Both the position numbers and the translations under genes were made by a program. Shown here in pieces: positions 24,345-31,875 of a stretch of DNA of 38,822 nt; position 1 is the stretch's first letter, and each line of letters opens with the position of its first letter. Source of the stretch: Bacteroidia bacterium (GTDB taxonomy: Bacteria > Bacteroidota > Bacteroidia > Chitinophagales > Saprospiraceae); contig JAUIKE010000069.1 of the NCBI GenBank assembly GCA_030430845.1, positions 1 through 38,822 of the forward strand, given 5' to 3'. Under the pieces are notes generated by a model that saw only the letters and a list, made by a program, of their open reading frames with translations, had not been told where the DNA came from and did no database searches.

Positions 24345-24391
24345 TTAAGAGGTGGGAAAAACGAGGAACGAGTTTTTCCCCAACCTCTTAA
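24345..24391 (-). terminator. Terminator hairpin covering the stop of the KAS III gene
   Basis: Left arm 24345-24362 and right arm 24372-24391 pair over about 18 bp with a 2-nt bulge, around a short loop. The right arm contains the TAA stop (24388-24390 on +) of the minus-strand gene. Directly followed by the second hairpin at 24293-24335. Confidence 0.6.
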
Positions 24392-25464
24392 GCCATTCGA
24401 TAAAGCAAACAATTGGCATGCATACCCGCACCCACCGAAGCAAAAATTAAATGATCTCCGCTGTTAATCTCATGTGGAGGAAGCTGACCATGCAAAATCA
24501 TATCCAATAAAGTGGGAATCGTGGCAACTGAAGAATTACCCAACCTATTGACCGTGAGCGGCAAAGCGCTCTCCGGGAAGGTATCATGCCCTCTTTGTTG
24601 ATACAGTTTCTCCAGAATGGCTCGAATCATCTTTTCATTCGCCTGGTGCAATAAAGCTTTGGATACATCTTCCAATTTTACCTGACACTTATCCAGGCAT
24701 TCGTTCACAGCTTCAGGCACTTTCCGGACCGCATATCTATACACCTGGCGGCCGTTCATTGTGGGGTAAATGACCGCTTTTTCTTCTTCGTTTACGGAAC
24801 TATCCATTTTCAGATAGTCGACTTCCTCTCCGCTGTGTGAATAAGTCGTATACCCCAAAATCCCAATCGGCTCATCAGATTCAATCCCTTTTACAACTAC
24901 GGCTCCTGCTCCATCCCCAAAAAGCATCGAATCCATATTGTGCTCATCCAGGATCGGCGAAATAACCTCCACACCAACAACCAATACCTGCCTGGCATCG
25001 CCACACAAGATCATGCGATGTGCATGGATCAATGATTCTACCCAGCCCGGACAACCAAAAAGCAGGTCAATGGCAACACACCTATGATTTTTAATTTGCA
25101 AGCGATTTTTCACCAGAGAAGCCACATTCGGAATAAGGCTAGTGAGGTTACATTGATTATTAATCTGGCCAAAATTATGGGTAACGATCACACTATCCAA
25201 TGATTCCTTATCTATCCCTGCATCCGCAATGGCTTTTTCTGCCGCTCTAAAAGCAACCTCCGCCGTATCCTCGCTGCCAATATATCGGCGTTCCATAATC
25301 CCTGAAATCTGACCAAGCTTCTCTACAATCGCCTCATTGGTCTTTGGAATAGGCTGGCCGTTTTTATCCAAAAAACGATGACTCAAAAACGCTTCATTCT
25401 TGATGATACGTTCTGGAAGATAGGAGCCCGTCCCAATGATTACCGTCCGAATTGAATCTTGCAT
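24388..25464 (-). CDS. 3-oxoacyl-ACP synthase III (KAS III / FabH family)
   Basis: 358 residues, about 30 longer than E. coli FabH. The catalytic triad is complete: C138 in LLFGCPGW, H273 in LLHQAN and N310 in RLGNSSVAT. The N-terminus (VIIGTGSYLPERIIKN) is typical. The family condenses acyl-CoA starters with malonyl-ACP; related enzymes make branched-chain starters, alkylquinolones or head-to-head hydrocarbons. Compared with FabH there is an insertion after the start (FLDKNGQPIPKTNEAIVEKL) as in the Bacteroidota subgroup often annotated as 'ketoacyl-ACP synthase III'. No other fatty-acid gene is adjacent, so a special starter role rather than the housekeeping FabH is more likely. ATG start; upstream gap of 145 nt. 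Confidence 0.85.
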   Translation of the reverse strand: MQDSIRTVIIGTGSYLPERIIKNEAFLSHRFLDKNGQPIPKTNEAIVEKLGQISGIMERRYIGSEDTAEVAFRAAEKAIADAGIDKESLDSVIVTHNFGQINNQCNLTSLIPNVASLVKNRLQIKNHRCVAIDLLFGCPGWVESLIHAHRMILCGDARQVLVVGVEVISPILDEHNMDSMLFGDGAGAVVVKGIESDEPIGILGYTTYSHSGEEVDYLKMDSSVNEEEKAVIYPTMNGRQVYRYAVRKVPEAVNECLDKCQVKLEDVSKALLHQANEKMIRAILEKLYQQRGHDTFPESALPLTVNRLGNSSVATIPTLLDMILHGQLPPHEINSGDHLIFASVGAGMHANCLLYRMA

Positions 25465-25608
25465 AGCCTACATTTTATTGAGGTTGAGAAGCTTGAGGAA
25501 TATTTCGTTTTAAATTAACAAATTATTATTGCTTGCCTCCTCAACCACCTCTCCATTTATTTTCTTTAAAAAGGTATTAAGCACTGCTCAATATTCTTCA
25601 CTCGCCCC

Positions 25609-26196
25609 CTATATCTTTGATTCATAATGAACCACAAAAGATAGAATTTTCCAAACTCCTCCGACATTTGCAAATACCAGGCTATCCAAGCCCGGTTTCC
25701 TGGGAGAAGGGTCATTTGCTTTCATTGCCTGAAACAGGACATCCACACGGATCAACTTACCCACTTTGTCAGCTTTCGTAGAGATTATCCGTTCGGAAGT
25801 TTCGACTGTTGGAGGACTGCTCCCACGAATTACATTCTGCCAGCTTGAAATAAACTCATCCACAGTCTGTGGGCGAGGTGCTTCTCCGGCTGGCGCTTCC
25901 CCTACGAACTGAGCGCCTGCAAAAAAAACAGAGCGCATTAACTCCCAATCAGGTTCCTCTCCAGCACCATAACAGAAAGACTGATAAAGGTCTTTGAGCC
26001 GGATATTTATTTGCTCCGACTCAGCTTTCGTTAGAGATTCTGTCCGAAGCGGCCCGTCGAGACGATTCGTCACACAGCTAGTGAGCATGGCAAGGTATAC
26101 GAGAAGTAGAATTTCGCCAATAGTGTATGGGAGATGCTTGCTGAACTTGTTTTCAGAGAATAAACTTTGTCTAATTTTTCTAAAGAATTTGAACAT
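25609..26196 (-). CDS. SnoaL/NTF2-like lipoprotein, unknown function
   Basis: 195 residues. A long basic N-terminus (MFKFFRKIRQSLFSENKFSK) leads into a hydrophobic stretch ending in the lipobox LTSC with C41, so an outer-membrane or periplasmic lipoprotein is expected. The mature part has the pattern of NTF2-like nuclear-transport-factor folds: an entry helix (SEQINIRLKDLYQSFCYG), PDWELMRSVF, TVDEFISSWQNVI and a final strand series ending VWKILSFVVHYE. NTF2-like lipoproteins of this sort have no fixed reaction. The neighbouring molybdoenzyme ends 104 nt upstream on the same strand, so cotranscription is possible but not evident. Confidence 0.55.
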   Translation of the reverse strand: MFKFFRKIRQSLFSENKFSKHLPYTIGEILLLVYLAMLTSCVTNRLDGPLRTESLTKAESEQINIRLKDLYQSFCYGAGEEPDWELMRSVFFAGAQFVGEAPAGEAPRPQTVDEFISSWQNVIRGSSPPTVETSERIISTKADKVGKLIRVDVLFQAMKANDPSPRKPGLDSLVFANVGGVWKILSFVVHYESKI

Positions 26197-26299
26197 TGGT
26201 TGTATTGTCTTAATGAAGCATAACCGTATTCAAAAATGGTATGCTGACCGAATGGGAAGCATGAATATTTCAAGCTTAGTTGGGGGCCCTTTTCACCAT

Positions 26300-28465
26300 T
26301 CAGATTTTCAATATATCAACTCTGGCTTCCTGAATGGCTGCTCCTCCTCCCATATCTGTAAGCATATCATCAGTAAGGGCATTCGCAGAACTTCCCCCTT
26401 TAGTAAGGGAAGGCCAGAATCCCTGAGGCAAACAAACCACCCCTTGTCTAACTTTTTTTCTAATCCTTGCTTTCAAAATAACTTCTCCTCTTTGATTGAA
26501 TACCTTCACTTGGTCTCCATCTTTAATGCCTTTGATCTCTGCATCCTGTTCGCTAATATCTACCACAGGATTTCCCTCTTTTTCAATTAGGTAATCCAAA
26601 TTGGCATGGCTGCTATTCAAAAAATTTCTGGTGGATTTTATGGTTAAAAGATGAAAGGGGTAAGTCGCCAGTTCCTCAGCACTGTATTTTACTGGAGTGT
26701 ACCCTGGTAAAGCGGGTTCGATATCAGGGTTGTATAGTTGACATTTTCCTGATGGGGTATTAAAATTCCCCTCTGCATGTGGGATCCACTTTGCCGGAAT
26801 ATTTAAGCGTGCCCATCCTGTCTTTTTGAGTGATTCAAAAGTGATTCCTTGCAAATATTCATGCTCACTATCCAGAACGCTTTTTACAATATCAATATCA
26901 GGTTCATACAGGTACTCTTCTTTGAAGCCCATTTCTTGTGCCAAAAGTCTGAAGAATTCGGTATTAGGCTTTGCCTCTCCAATCGGCTTAATGGCTGGTT
27001 GATTGATGTTTAAATAAGGCGTTCCCCAGGAAGTCAATATATCCCAGTTTTCAAGAACGGAGGTGGCGGGAAATACATAATCCGCATATCGAGCTGTATC
27101 GGTCACAAAATGCTCCAATACGACCGTTAATAGATCCTCTCTTTCCAGGCCCTGAATGATCAAATTTTGATTGGGAGTCGTTACAACTGGATTGGAGTTA
27201 AAGACAAAAAGCGCTTCAATAGGTGGTTCCAGCACAGTATCTGTTAGTGCCTGCCCCAATTGAATCATGTTAATCGATCGAGTGGAAGGCTTTGCTATTG
27301 GAGCCGGTAAGTTAATTTTGTCCCAGTTTAATGCCTGGCCAAATAGTTCATACGTCATGTGCATTAAGCCTCCTCCTAATTCTCTCCAGGCCCCTGTTAA
27401 GGCAGGTAACATCGCTATAGCCCGGAAAGCACTCCCGCCATTGGCCTGGTGCTCCATCCCAATCAAAACACGAATTAAGGTGGGAGCAGCTTTGGCGTAT
27501 TCTCGTGCTAAGGTAAAAATCGTTTGTTCTTTAAGGCCCGTGATTTTGGCGACCTCCTTCGGCGAATATTTTTGGACGTGTTCGGTGAGTTCCTGAATTC
27601 CCAGGGTGTATTGATCTATATAATCCTGATCCTGTAGGTTTTCAGACAGTATTACATTCATCATCCCCAAAGCAAGTGCAGTGTCTGTTCCAGGCAGTGG
27701 TTGTATGTGCCAATCTGCTTCCACAGCTGTTTGAGACTGAAAAGGATCTATGACGACTATCTTGGCACCCTTGCTTTTCGCTTGCTGGATAAATGGCCAT
27801 AAATGTTGATTGGATAAAACCGGATTAGTGCCCCAGAGGATGATGTATTGGCTATAAATAATATCTTCGGGAAGCACACCCGTCGTTTGTCCATTGGTAG
27901 CCATCACACCTGCCACCGCTGTGTCACCGCAAATCGTTCTTTCCAACTGAGAGGCGCCGATATGAGCAAAAAATCGGTTTGGGAAAGCTTTACCCTGGAC
28001 TAAGCCTTGATTGCCGCCAAAGCTATAAGGAAGAATCGCTTCTCCTCCTTTCCTGGAAATAATGGAGCTAAGTTTAGAAGAAACCTCTGACAGCGCTGTT
28101 TCCCAACTGAGCGGTTCAAACTTTCCTTCCCCTTTTTTGCCGACTCTCTTTAAAGGAGTCAAAACCCGATCAGGATGAAAGGTCACATCATTCGGAAAAT
28201 TGACCATTTTAGTGCAAAGTTTACCGGCAGTGAAAGGATTATCTGAGCTGGCCTGAAATTCCTGTATTTCATTATTGAGGGTCGTAACTTTCCAGCTACA
28301 TCTGTCCGGGCAGTCATGATAACAGGCCCCATGAACCGTTTGAGTATTGTTACCGGCACAGCCACTTATTGAAATCAGGGGAATGGCAGATAGGCCTAGC
28401 CCTATTGTTCCCTGAACACCTAATTCCAGGAATGTCCTTCTGTCAATATCTTTTTGATTACTCAT
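26300..28465 (-). CDS. Molybdopterin-dependent oxidoreductase, DMSO-reductase family, Tat-lipoprotein
   Basis: 721 residues. The N-terminus has a twin-arginine motif (DRRTFLELG) followed by a hydrophobic run ending in a lipobox-like ISGC with C36, so the enzyme is probably folded, Tat-exported and lipid-anchored. The 4Fe-4S site is C48-x3-C52-x3-C56-x27-C84 (CYHDCPDRC ... GKLC). Molybdopterin domains follow: TICGDTAVAGV, ILWGTNPVLSNQ, IVVIDPFQSQTAVEADW, a central FVFNSNPVVTTPNQ and the C-terminal MoCo-binding barrel (LLTIKSTRNFLNSSHANL, VKVFNQRGEVILKA, LPQGFWPS). The metal ligand residue is not certain; C178 is a candidate. No electron-transfer subunit, membrane anchor or chaperone gene is adjacent. 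Substrate unknown. Confidence 0.8.
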   Translation of the reverse strand: MSNQKDIDRRTFLELGVQGTIGLGLSAIPLISISGCAGNNTQTVHGACYHDCPDRCSWKVTTLNNEIQEFQASSDNPFTAGKLCTKMVNFPNDVTFHPDRVLTPLKRVGKKGEGKFEPLSWETALSEVSSKLSSIISRKGGEAILPYSFGGNQGLVQGKAFPNRFFAHIGASQLERTICGDTAVAGVMATNGQTTGVLPEDIIYSQYIILWGTNPVLSNQHLWPFIQQAKSKGAKIVVIDPFQSQTAVEADWHIQPLPGTDTALALGMMNVILSENLQDQDYIDQYTLGIQELTEHVQKYSPKEVAKITGLKEQTIFTLAREYAKAAPTLIRVLIGMEHQANGGSAFRAIAMLPALTGAWRELGGGLMHMTYELFGQALNWDKINLPAPIAKPSTRSINMIQLGQALTDTVLEPPIEALFVFNSNPVVTTPNQNLIIQGLEREDLLTVVLEHFVTDTARYADYVFPATSVLENWDILTSWGTPYLNINQPAIKPIGEAKPNTEFFRLLAQEMGFKEEYLYEPDIDIVKSVLDSEHEYLQGITFESLKKTGWARLNIPAKWIPHAEGNFNTPSGKCQLYNPDIEPALPGYTPVKYSAEELATYPFHLLTIKSTRNFLNSSHANLDYLIEKEGNPVVDISEQDAEIKGIKDGDQVKVFNQRGEVILKARIRKKVRQGVVCLPQGFWPSLTKGGSSANALTDDMLTDMGGGAAIQEARVDILKI

Positions 28466-28494
28466 GATTTTAGGTTAATGAGCGCTGACGGCTC

Positions 28495-28567
28495 GTATAA
28501 CGGTCGCATATGCGACTGGCCAAACCTGCCATAGGCATAGAGGCTAGACGCATATGCCAAGTTGCAC
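28495..28567. other. attC-like hairpin on the downstream side of the GNAT/HTH module
   Basis: Read on the minus strand the 73 nt run from GTGCAAC (one mismatch to RYYYAAC) to GTTATAC (one mismatch to GTTRRRY). Between them two imperfect complementary arms (about 28502-28521 and 28541-28560, roughly 15 of 20 positions matching) form a long stem; the palindrome GTCGCATATGCGAC is at 28503-28516. Size and layout match an integron attC site, but no integrase gene is in the window. Confidence 0.4.
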
Positions 28568-28592
28568 GCAGCCTTCCATGGGTTATTCATAT

Positions 28593-29132
28593 TTAAGCTC
28601 TATAGACTATTTCTTTTACATGTTTTTTCTCAATCTCCCTTTCTTTTTTCTCAGTTAAAATCTCTTGCTCAACTTCTTTTTGCATTAATCTCCACCAGTA
28701 AATTGCAGGGATTAATTCACCAGAATGAGTTTCTAATCTATAAGCAATTGACTTTCCAATTTTCTCTTTACCCTTAATTATCCTATTCAATCTTGAAGGA
28801 TGAATATCTATTTCTTCAGCTAATGTTTTTTGATTCCTATTTACCACTTCTAAGTACCTTTTCAAGAAACTACTTAAGCTTTTCTCTTTAATGAATTCTC
28901 TACTGTCGACATAGGATTTAATTTGGTACTTGATACTCAATAATCCAGACAAGATCTTATCTTGATCGGACATCTCCTGACGTTTTTTCAATCTCCATTT
29001 GACAAATTCTTCCCTAGCTTGTTTTTCTTCCTCTTCAGATAACTCTTCAGGAATCATTAAAGAATCTGCCAATTCTTCGTCTGAATATTGTTCTCTAAGC
29101 TTTTTATATATTTCTTGATTATTTTCCATCAT
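28593..29132 (-). CDS. HigA-like XRE-family HTH protein, putative antitoxin
   Basis: 179 residues, two adjacent ATGs (29132 and 29129). The first 60 residues are acidic and helical (SDEELADSLMIPEELSEEEE; VKWRLKKRQEMSDQDK). The HTH part is about 88-150: SFLKRYLEVVNRNQKTLAEE, IDIHPSRLNRIIKGK, followed by RLETHSGELIPAIYWWRLM, which is the helix arrangement and 'x-P-x-x-W-x-x-L' end of HigA-type addiction-module antidotes. The tail is very basic. Its start overlaps the stop of the upstream GNAT-like gene by 14 nt, so the two are translationally coupled. I infer an antitoxin that represses its own promoter; a general regulator is the alternative. Confidence 0.65.
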   Translation of the reverse strand: MMENNQEIYKKLREQYSDEELADSLMIPEELSEEEEKQAREEFVKWRLKKRQEMSDQDKILSGLLSIKYQIKSYVDSREFIKEKSLSSFLKRYLEVVNRNQKTLAEEIDIHPSRLNRIIKGKEKIGKSIAYRLETHSGELIPAIYWWRLMQKEVEQEILTEKKEREIEKKHVKEIVYRA

Positions 29133-29592
29133 TCAAATACTTTTTAATTAGCTCCTCTGAATTACTCAATTCTGTATATAAAAGGTTACCCATGTACTGA
29201 AAACCATATTTTTTTTTATACAATCCTCTGAGTTCTGATTTAGGTTTTAATGAAACAAATCCATCATATTCTTTTTCGAAAGCTATTTGACATGATCTAG
29301 CAATCAAACATCCAGCTACAAAATCATATTCCTTATTTGTTCCCTTATTTTTATTGCTATTTTCTATCAATCGAATATGAATTCTGTATTCTTTTGGAAT
29401 ATCTTCTAATGCAATCAGCCCCAATATTTCATCTTCTAGTTTTATCCTGATTTTGTGCACTAAATACTTCTTTTCCTTTCTCCAATTGAACTCAAATTGG
29501 CCTGATTTTTCGATAATCTCCCAATCTTCATTTTGCACCAATTCGATAACAGCTTCATGTAATCTTTTACTTTTTTTGTGTAAAATCTTCAT
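29119..29592 (-). CDS. GNAT-fold acetyltransferase-like protein, putative toxin
   Basis: 157 residues, no signal peptide, AT-rich. C-terminal half shows a GNAT pattern: the helix VAGCLIARSCQIAFEKEYDG with the acetyl-CoA-loop position, strand FVSLKPKSELR, and the LYKKKYGFQYMGNLLYTEL end in which Tyr-x3-Gly-Phe is typical. The N-terminal half (EDWEIIEKSGQFEFNW, then a long strand block around residues 45-75) is the usual first sheet. The upstream partner position, the 14-nt overlap with the HTH gene and the small size suggest a toxin of the aminoacyl-tRNA-acetylating kind. Known GNAT toxins are paired with RHH antitoxins in antitoxin-first order, so this pair differs in both partner and order. 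Confidence 0.55.
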   Translation of the reverse strand: MKILHKKSKRLHEAVIELVQNEDWEIIEKSGQFEFNWRKEKKYLVHKIRIKLEDEILGLIALEDIPKEYRIHIRLIENSNKNKGTNKEYDFVAGCLIARSCQIAFEKEYDGFVSLKPKSELRGLYKKKYGFQYMGNLLYTELSNSEELIKKYLNDGK

Positions 29593-30081
29593 GTTATAAA
29601 AATACAGAAATAATTGATAAAAAACATCAATACAGGTGAGGTTTTTGCTTTGCGGGTTGCGTGCAACGTTAAGTCAGGTAAGCGCAGGCAAGACCACCGG
29701 CTCGTTGCGGTTACCTGAATCTTGTACGGAGCCGCCCGCCCATTGAAGCATTTATGGGCAAAGTATCAATCCACTTTATTGACCTATTGCTCCATTTTAC
29801 AGCTTTCTGGCTCCTGATTTCATTCACCGGATTAAAATACAACTATTTGAGAGCCTTAGCAAACGCACCTACTCGTGTTTTTTAGTACCTTTTACTTGTT
29901 TGTTGATGGCAGTCTGGGACCCACGAGCCTGAGCTCACCATTAACTGATTCCTCCTGATAAGGTCTCATAAAAAGAAGGCTACTTTTTAAAATACCGGCC
30001 CTAATGCTTGGATTTCAATAAAGGAGTATACTAATTTAATGGGCCTGAAATGGAAAGGCTCTCTCAACTAAAATCTTCAAC
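29593..30081. other. Non-coding region with attC-like hairpin and a short orphan frame
   Basis: 29656-29727 holds GTTGC-GT-GCAAC, then GTTAAGT (perfect to GTTRRRY) and a stem of 11 bp with one mismatch (29675-29685 and 29707-29717), ending CTTGTAC. A 43-codon frame at 29754-29885 on the plus strand (MGKVSIHFIDLLLHFTAFWL onward) has a plausible hydrophobic segment but no context; I do not call it a gene. The rest up to 30081 has no coding signal. The nine bases GCGTGCAAC at 29659-29667 are the inverted partner of GTTGCACGC at 28561-28569 on the other side of the GNAT/HTH module. Confidence 0.4.
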
Positions 30082-31195
30082 ATGTTCAAGTTTTTTTCTA
30101 ACCTATTAAGAATCTACCTTATCCCGATCATCCTGCTTTTTACCGGATGCCCATTCACCCAAGCTCAAATAACACCCAAAAAAGAAATCAAATTTAATAC
30201 AGATGAAGGGACCTGGATTTCGCTGGATATTTCTCCAGACGATCAAAGAATTATTTTTGAATTATTGGGAGATATTTATACCATCCCCATTTCAGGTGGA
30301 AAGGCCAAGCTGCTAATCGGCGGAAACGCTTTCCATAGTCAGCCCAAATATTCCCCTGATGGGAGCCTTAAAAGCCAGGTTTATTCAGCAACCCGCCTTA
30401 TCTGCTAACGGTAAAATACTGGTATCCCTTCATACTCATTTGTATCAAACTCCACTGGAGAAAAACAAAGCTGAAATTATTCCTTCAACAGAGCAAAATC
30501 GATCCTTTTATCCTTCCTGATCTTCAGATAGCCAAGACTTTGTTTATATGACCTGGAATGAAGAGGGTGGCCATATCTGGATAAAGGAAGCCTCTGCTTT
30601 ACCCAGACAAGTAAGCAAGCTGAGCGGTTTTTATGCAGAGCCTGTATTACACCAGGGGAAACAGAAAATATTAGCCCTCCGGTCCTCCGTTGGTATTAAG
30701 CGAGCTAGTCAGTATATCGTTATTCCCTCAGAATCTGATTTTGTAGAAATCGATGTAAAAAGTGGAAACTTTCAGGTAATCGCGCCTTCAAACGGTTTTA
30801 AACATCCACAGTATAATGCCGGAGGAAGCGGCTTTTTCGCTACCTCTACACAACAAGGTCTTGGCTTTTTTAATAAAGAAAAACAAGTCAGAATACTAGC
30901 CAATCTAACACAGCCATTAAAGGACCTGAAGGTAAATGCCAGTGCGAGTTCCTTACTTGCGATGACGATGAATAGCGCTAAAACGCTAGGCCTGGAACAG
31001 GACCTCGGTAGTATAGAAAAAGGTAAGTTGGCGGATCTTATTATTCTCGATCAGGATCCATTGGAAGATATCAATAATAGTACTTCCATATTTAGAGTCA
31101 TGAAAAACGGGGTATTTTATGATCCTTCGACCCTTGACAAACTATGTCCGAAAAAGCTTCCAGCTAAAACCTCTTGGTGGCACCTGAAAAATTAA
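30082..31195 (+). pseudogene. Amidohydrolase with N-terminal TolB-like propeller, inactivated by deletions
   Basis: Begins like an exported protein (MFKFFSNLLRIYLIPIILLF, TGC lipobox-like, then AQITPKKEIKFNTDEGTW) and one propeller blade (WISLDISPDDQRIIFELLGDIYTIP). Near 30365 the frame shifts by +1 with loss of several blades; reading continues as ARFIQQPALSANGKILVSLH, meets an in-frame TGA at 30518-30520 and goes on as DFVYMTWNEEGGHIWIK. Around residue SSLLAMTMNSAKTLGLEQDL the sequence jumps directly to the C-terminal end of an amidohydrolase (GSIEKGKLADLIILDQDPLEDI, VMKNGVFYDPSTL), so the whole metal-binding catalytic barrel is gone. Intact relatives have about 1,000-1,100 residues. A dead gene with at least two deletions, a frameshift and a stop. 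Confidence 0.8.
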
Positions 31196-31209
31196 AGGTA
31201 TGCAAATAA

Positions 31210-31683
31210 TCAAAACAAATAAAAATTCACTTCATAATCCTCCGGCACCTTCTTCACGAGGCACCAGCGTATATAATAGGTGTACATCATACAATCGCCC
31301 GTATAATTGATTCGGGCACTCAACAGGATGCTCTTTTCAGCCTCGTTTTTTCGAATAGCCATACGTAATTTAGATTCATAACAGCCGGAACTGCCTCTTA
31401 CAAAGCCAAGGAGGGTGTAAAACTCAAAATCGATCTCAGGAAGCGGAGCTTCTTTGCATTCCGCTTCCCAAGTCCGCTTGTGGAACACTTTCGCCAGTTC
31501 TTCCTGACTATTAATAACATAGGTATCTTCCGGGACTTCAAAGCAGGGTATCTGGATCCTTTGATAATTCATCCGGATCAGGCTGTCAGACAAATTGGGC
31601 ACTTGGGAAGCCTCGCCAGCTAAGCTGCTGGGCAGACTGAGAAAATGGAGGAAGCTTAGAATTATTATGGATAAAGCTTTCAT
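31210..31683 (-). CDS. Secreted Cys-containing protein of unknown function
   Basis: 157 residues. Signal peptide MKALSIIILSFLHFLSLPSS, cleavage after LAG. The mature part has six Cys (IPCFEVPED, AECKEAP, GSSGCYES, GDCMM, RWCLV), probably forming disulfides in the periplasm, and ends YEVNFYLF. The pattern 'IDFEFYTLLGFVRGSSGC' followed by a strand-rich half resembles domains of the PrcB C-terminal kind found in small exported Bacteroidota proteins, but this is a weak resemblance. It is convergent with the pseudogene, 14 nt between ends. Confidence 0.5.
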   Translation of the reverse strand: MKALSIIILSFLHFLSLPSSLAGEASQVPNLSDSLIRMNYQRIQIPCFEVPEDTYVINSQEELAKVFHKRTWEAECKEAPLPEIDFEFYTLLGFVRGSSGCYESKLRMAIRKNEAEKSILLSARINYTGDCMMYTYYIRWCLVKKVPEDYEVNFYLF

Positions 31684-31875
31684 CGGTAGTTTTTTTACAA
31701 CCTATTCTACTCCAGCTCCCGGAGCATTTTTTTCAAGGCACTATTTTGGCCGAAAAGTACAAAAAAATACCTACTCAGTAAGTTTACCTAAAATTGATAA
31801 TCTTTTAAACCTTTAGATTTTATACTGCCCAAATTACCCCTTAATTTTCCGCCCTATCCATTAAAAAACAAAGTG

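Larger units (their letters stand above)
24046..24387. other. Intergenic region before copy 2, with repeats and two hairpins
   Basis: No gene. Holds the TTGTCCG repeats at 24131-24170 and two successive hairpins at 24293-24335 and 24345-24391, described separately. A frame on the minus strand between 24066 and 24326 is open but consists of this repeat region and is rejected as a gene. Confidence 0.5.

Noticed and set aside
29754..29885. 43-codon plus-strand frame with a hydrophobic segment
   Set aside because: No ribosome-binding or promoter signal, no partner, and it lies in a repeat-rich gap; kept only as a note.
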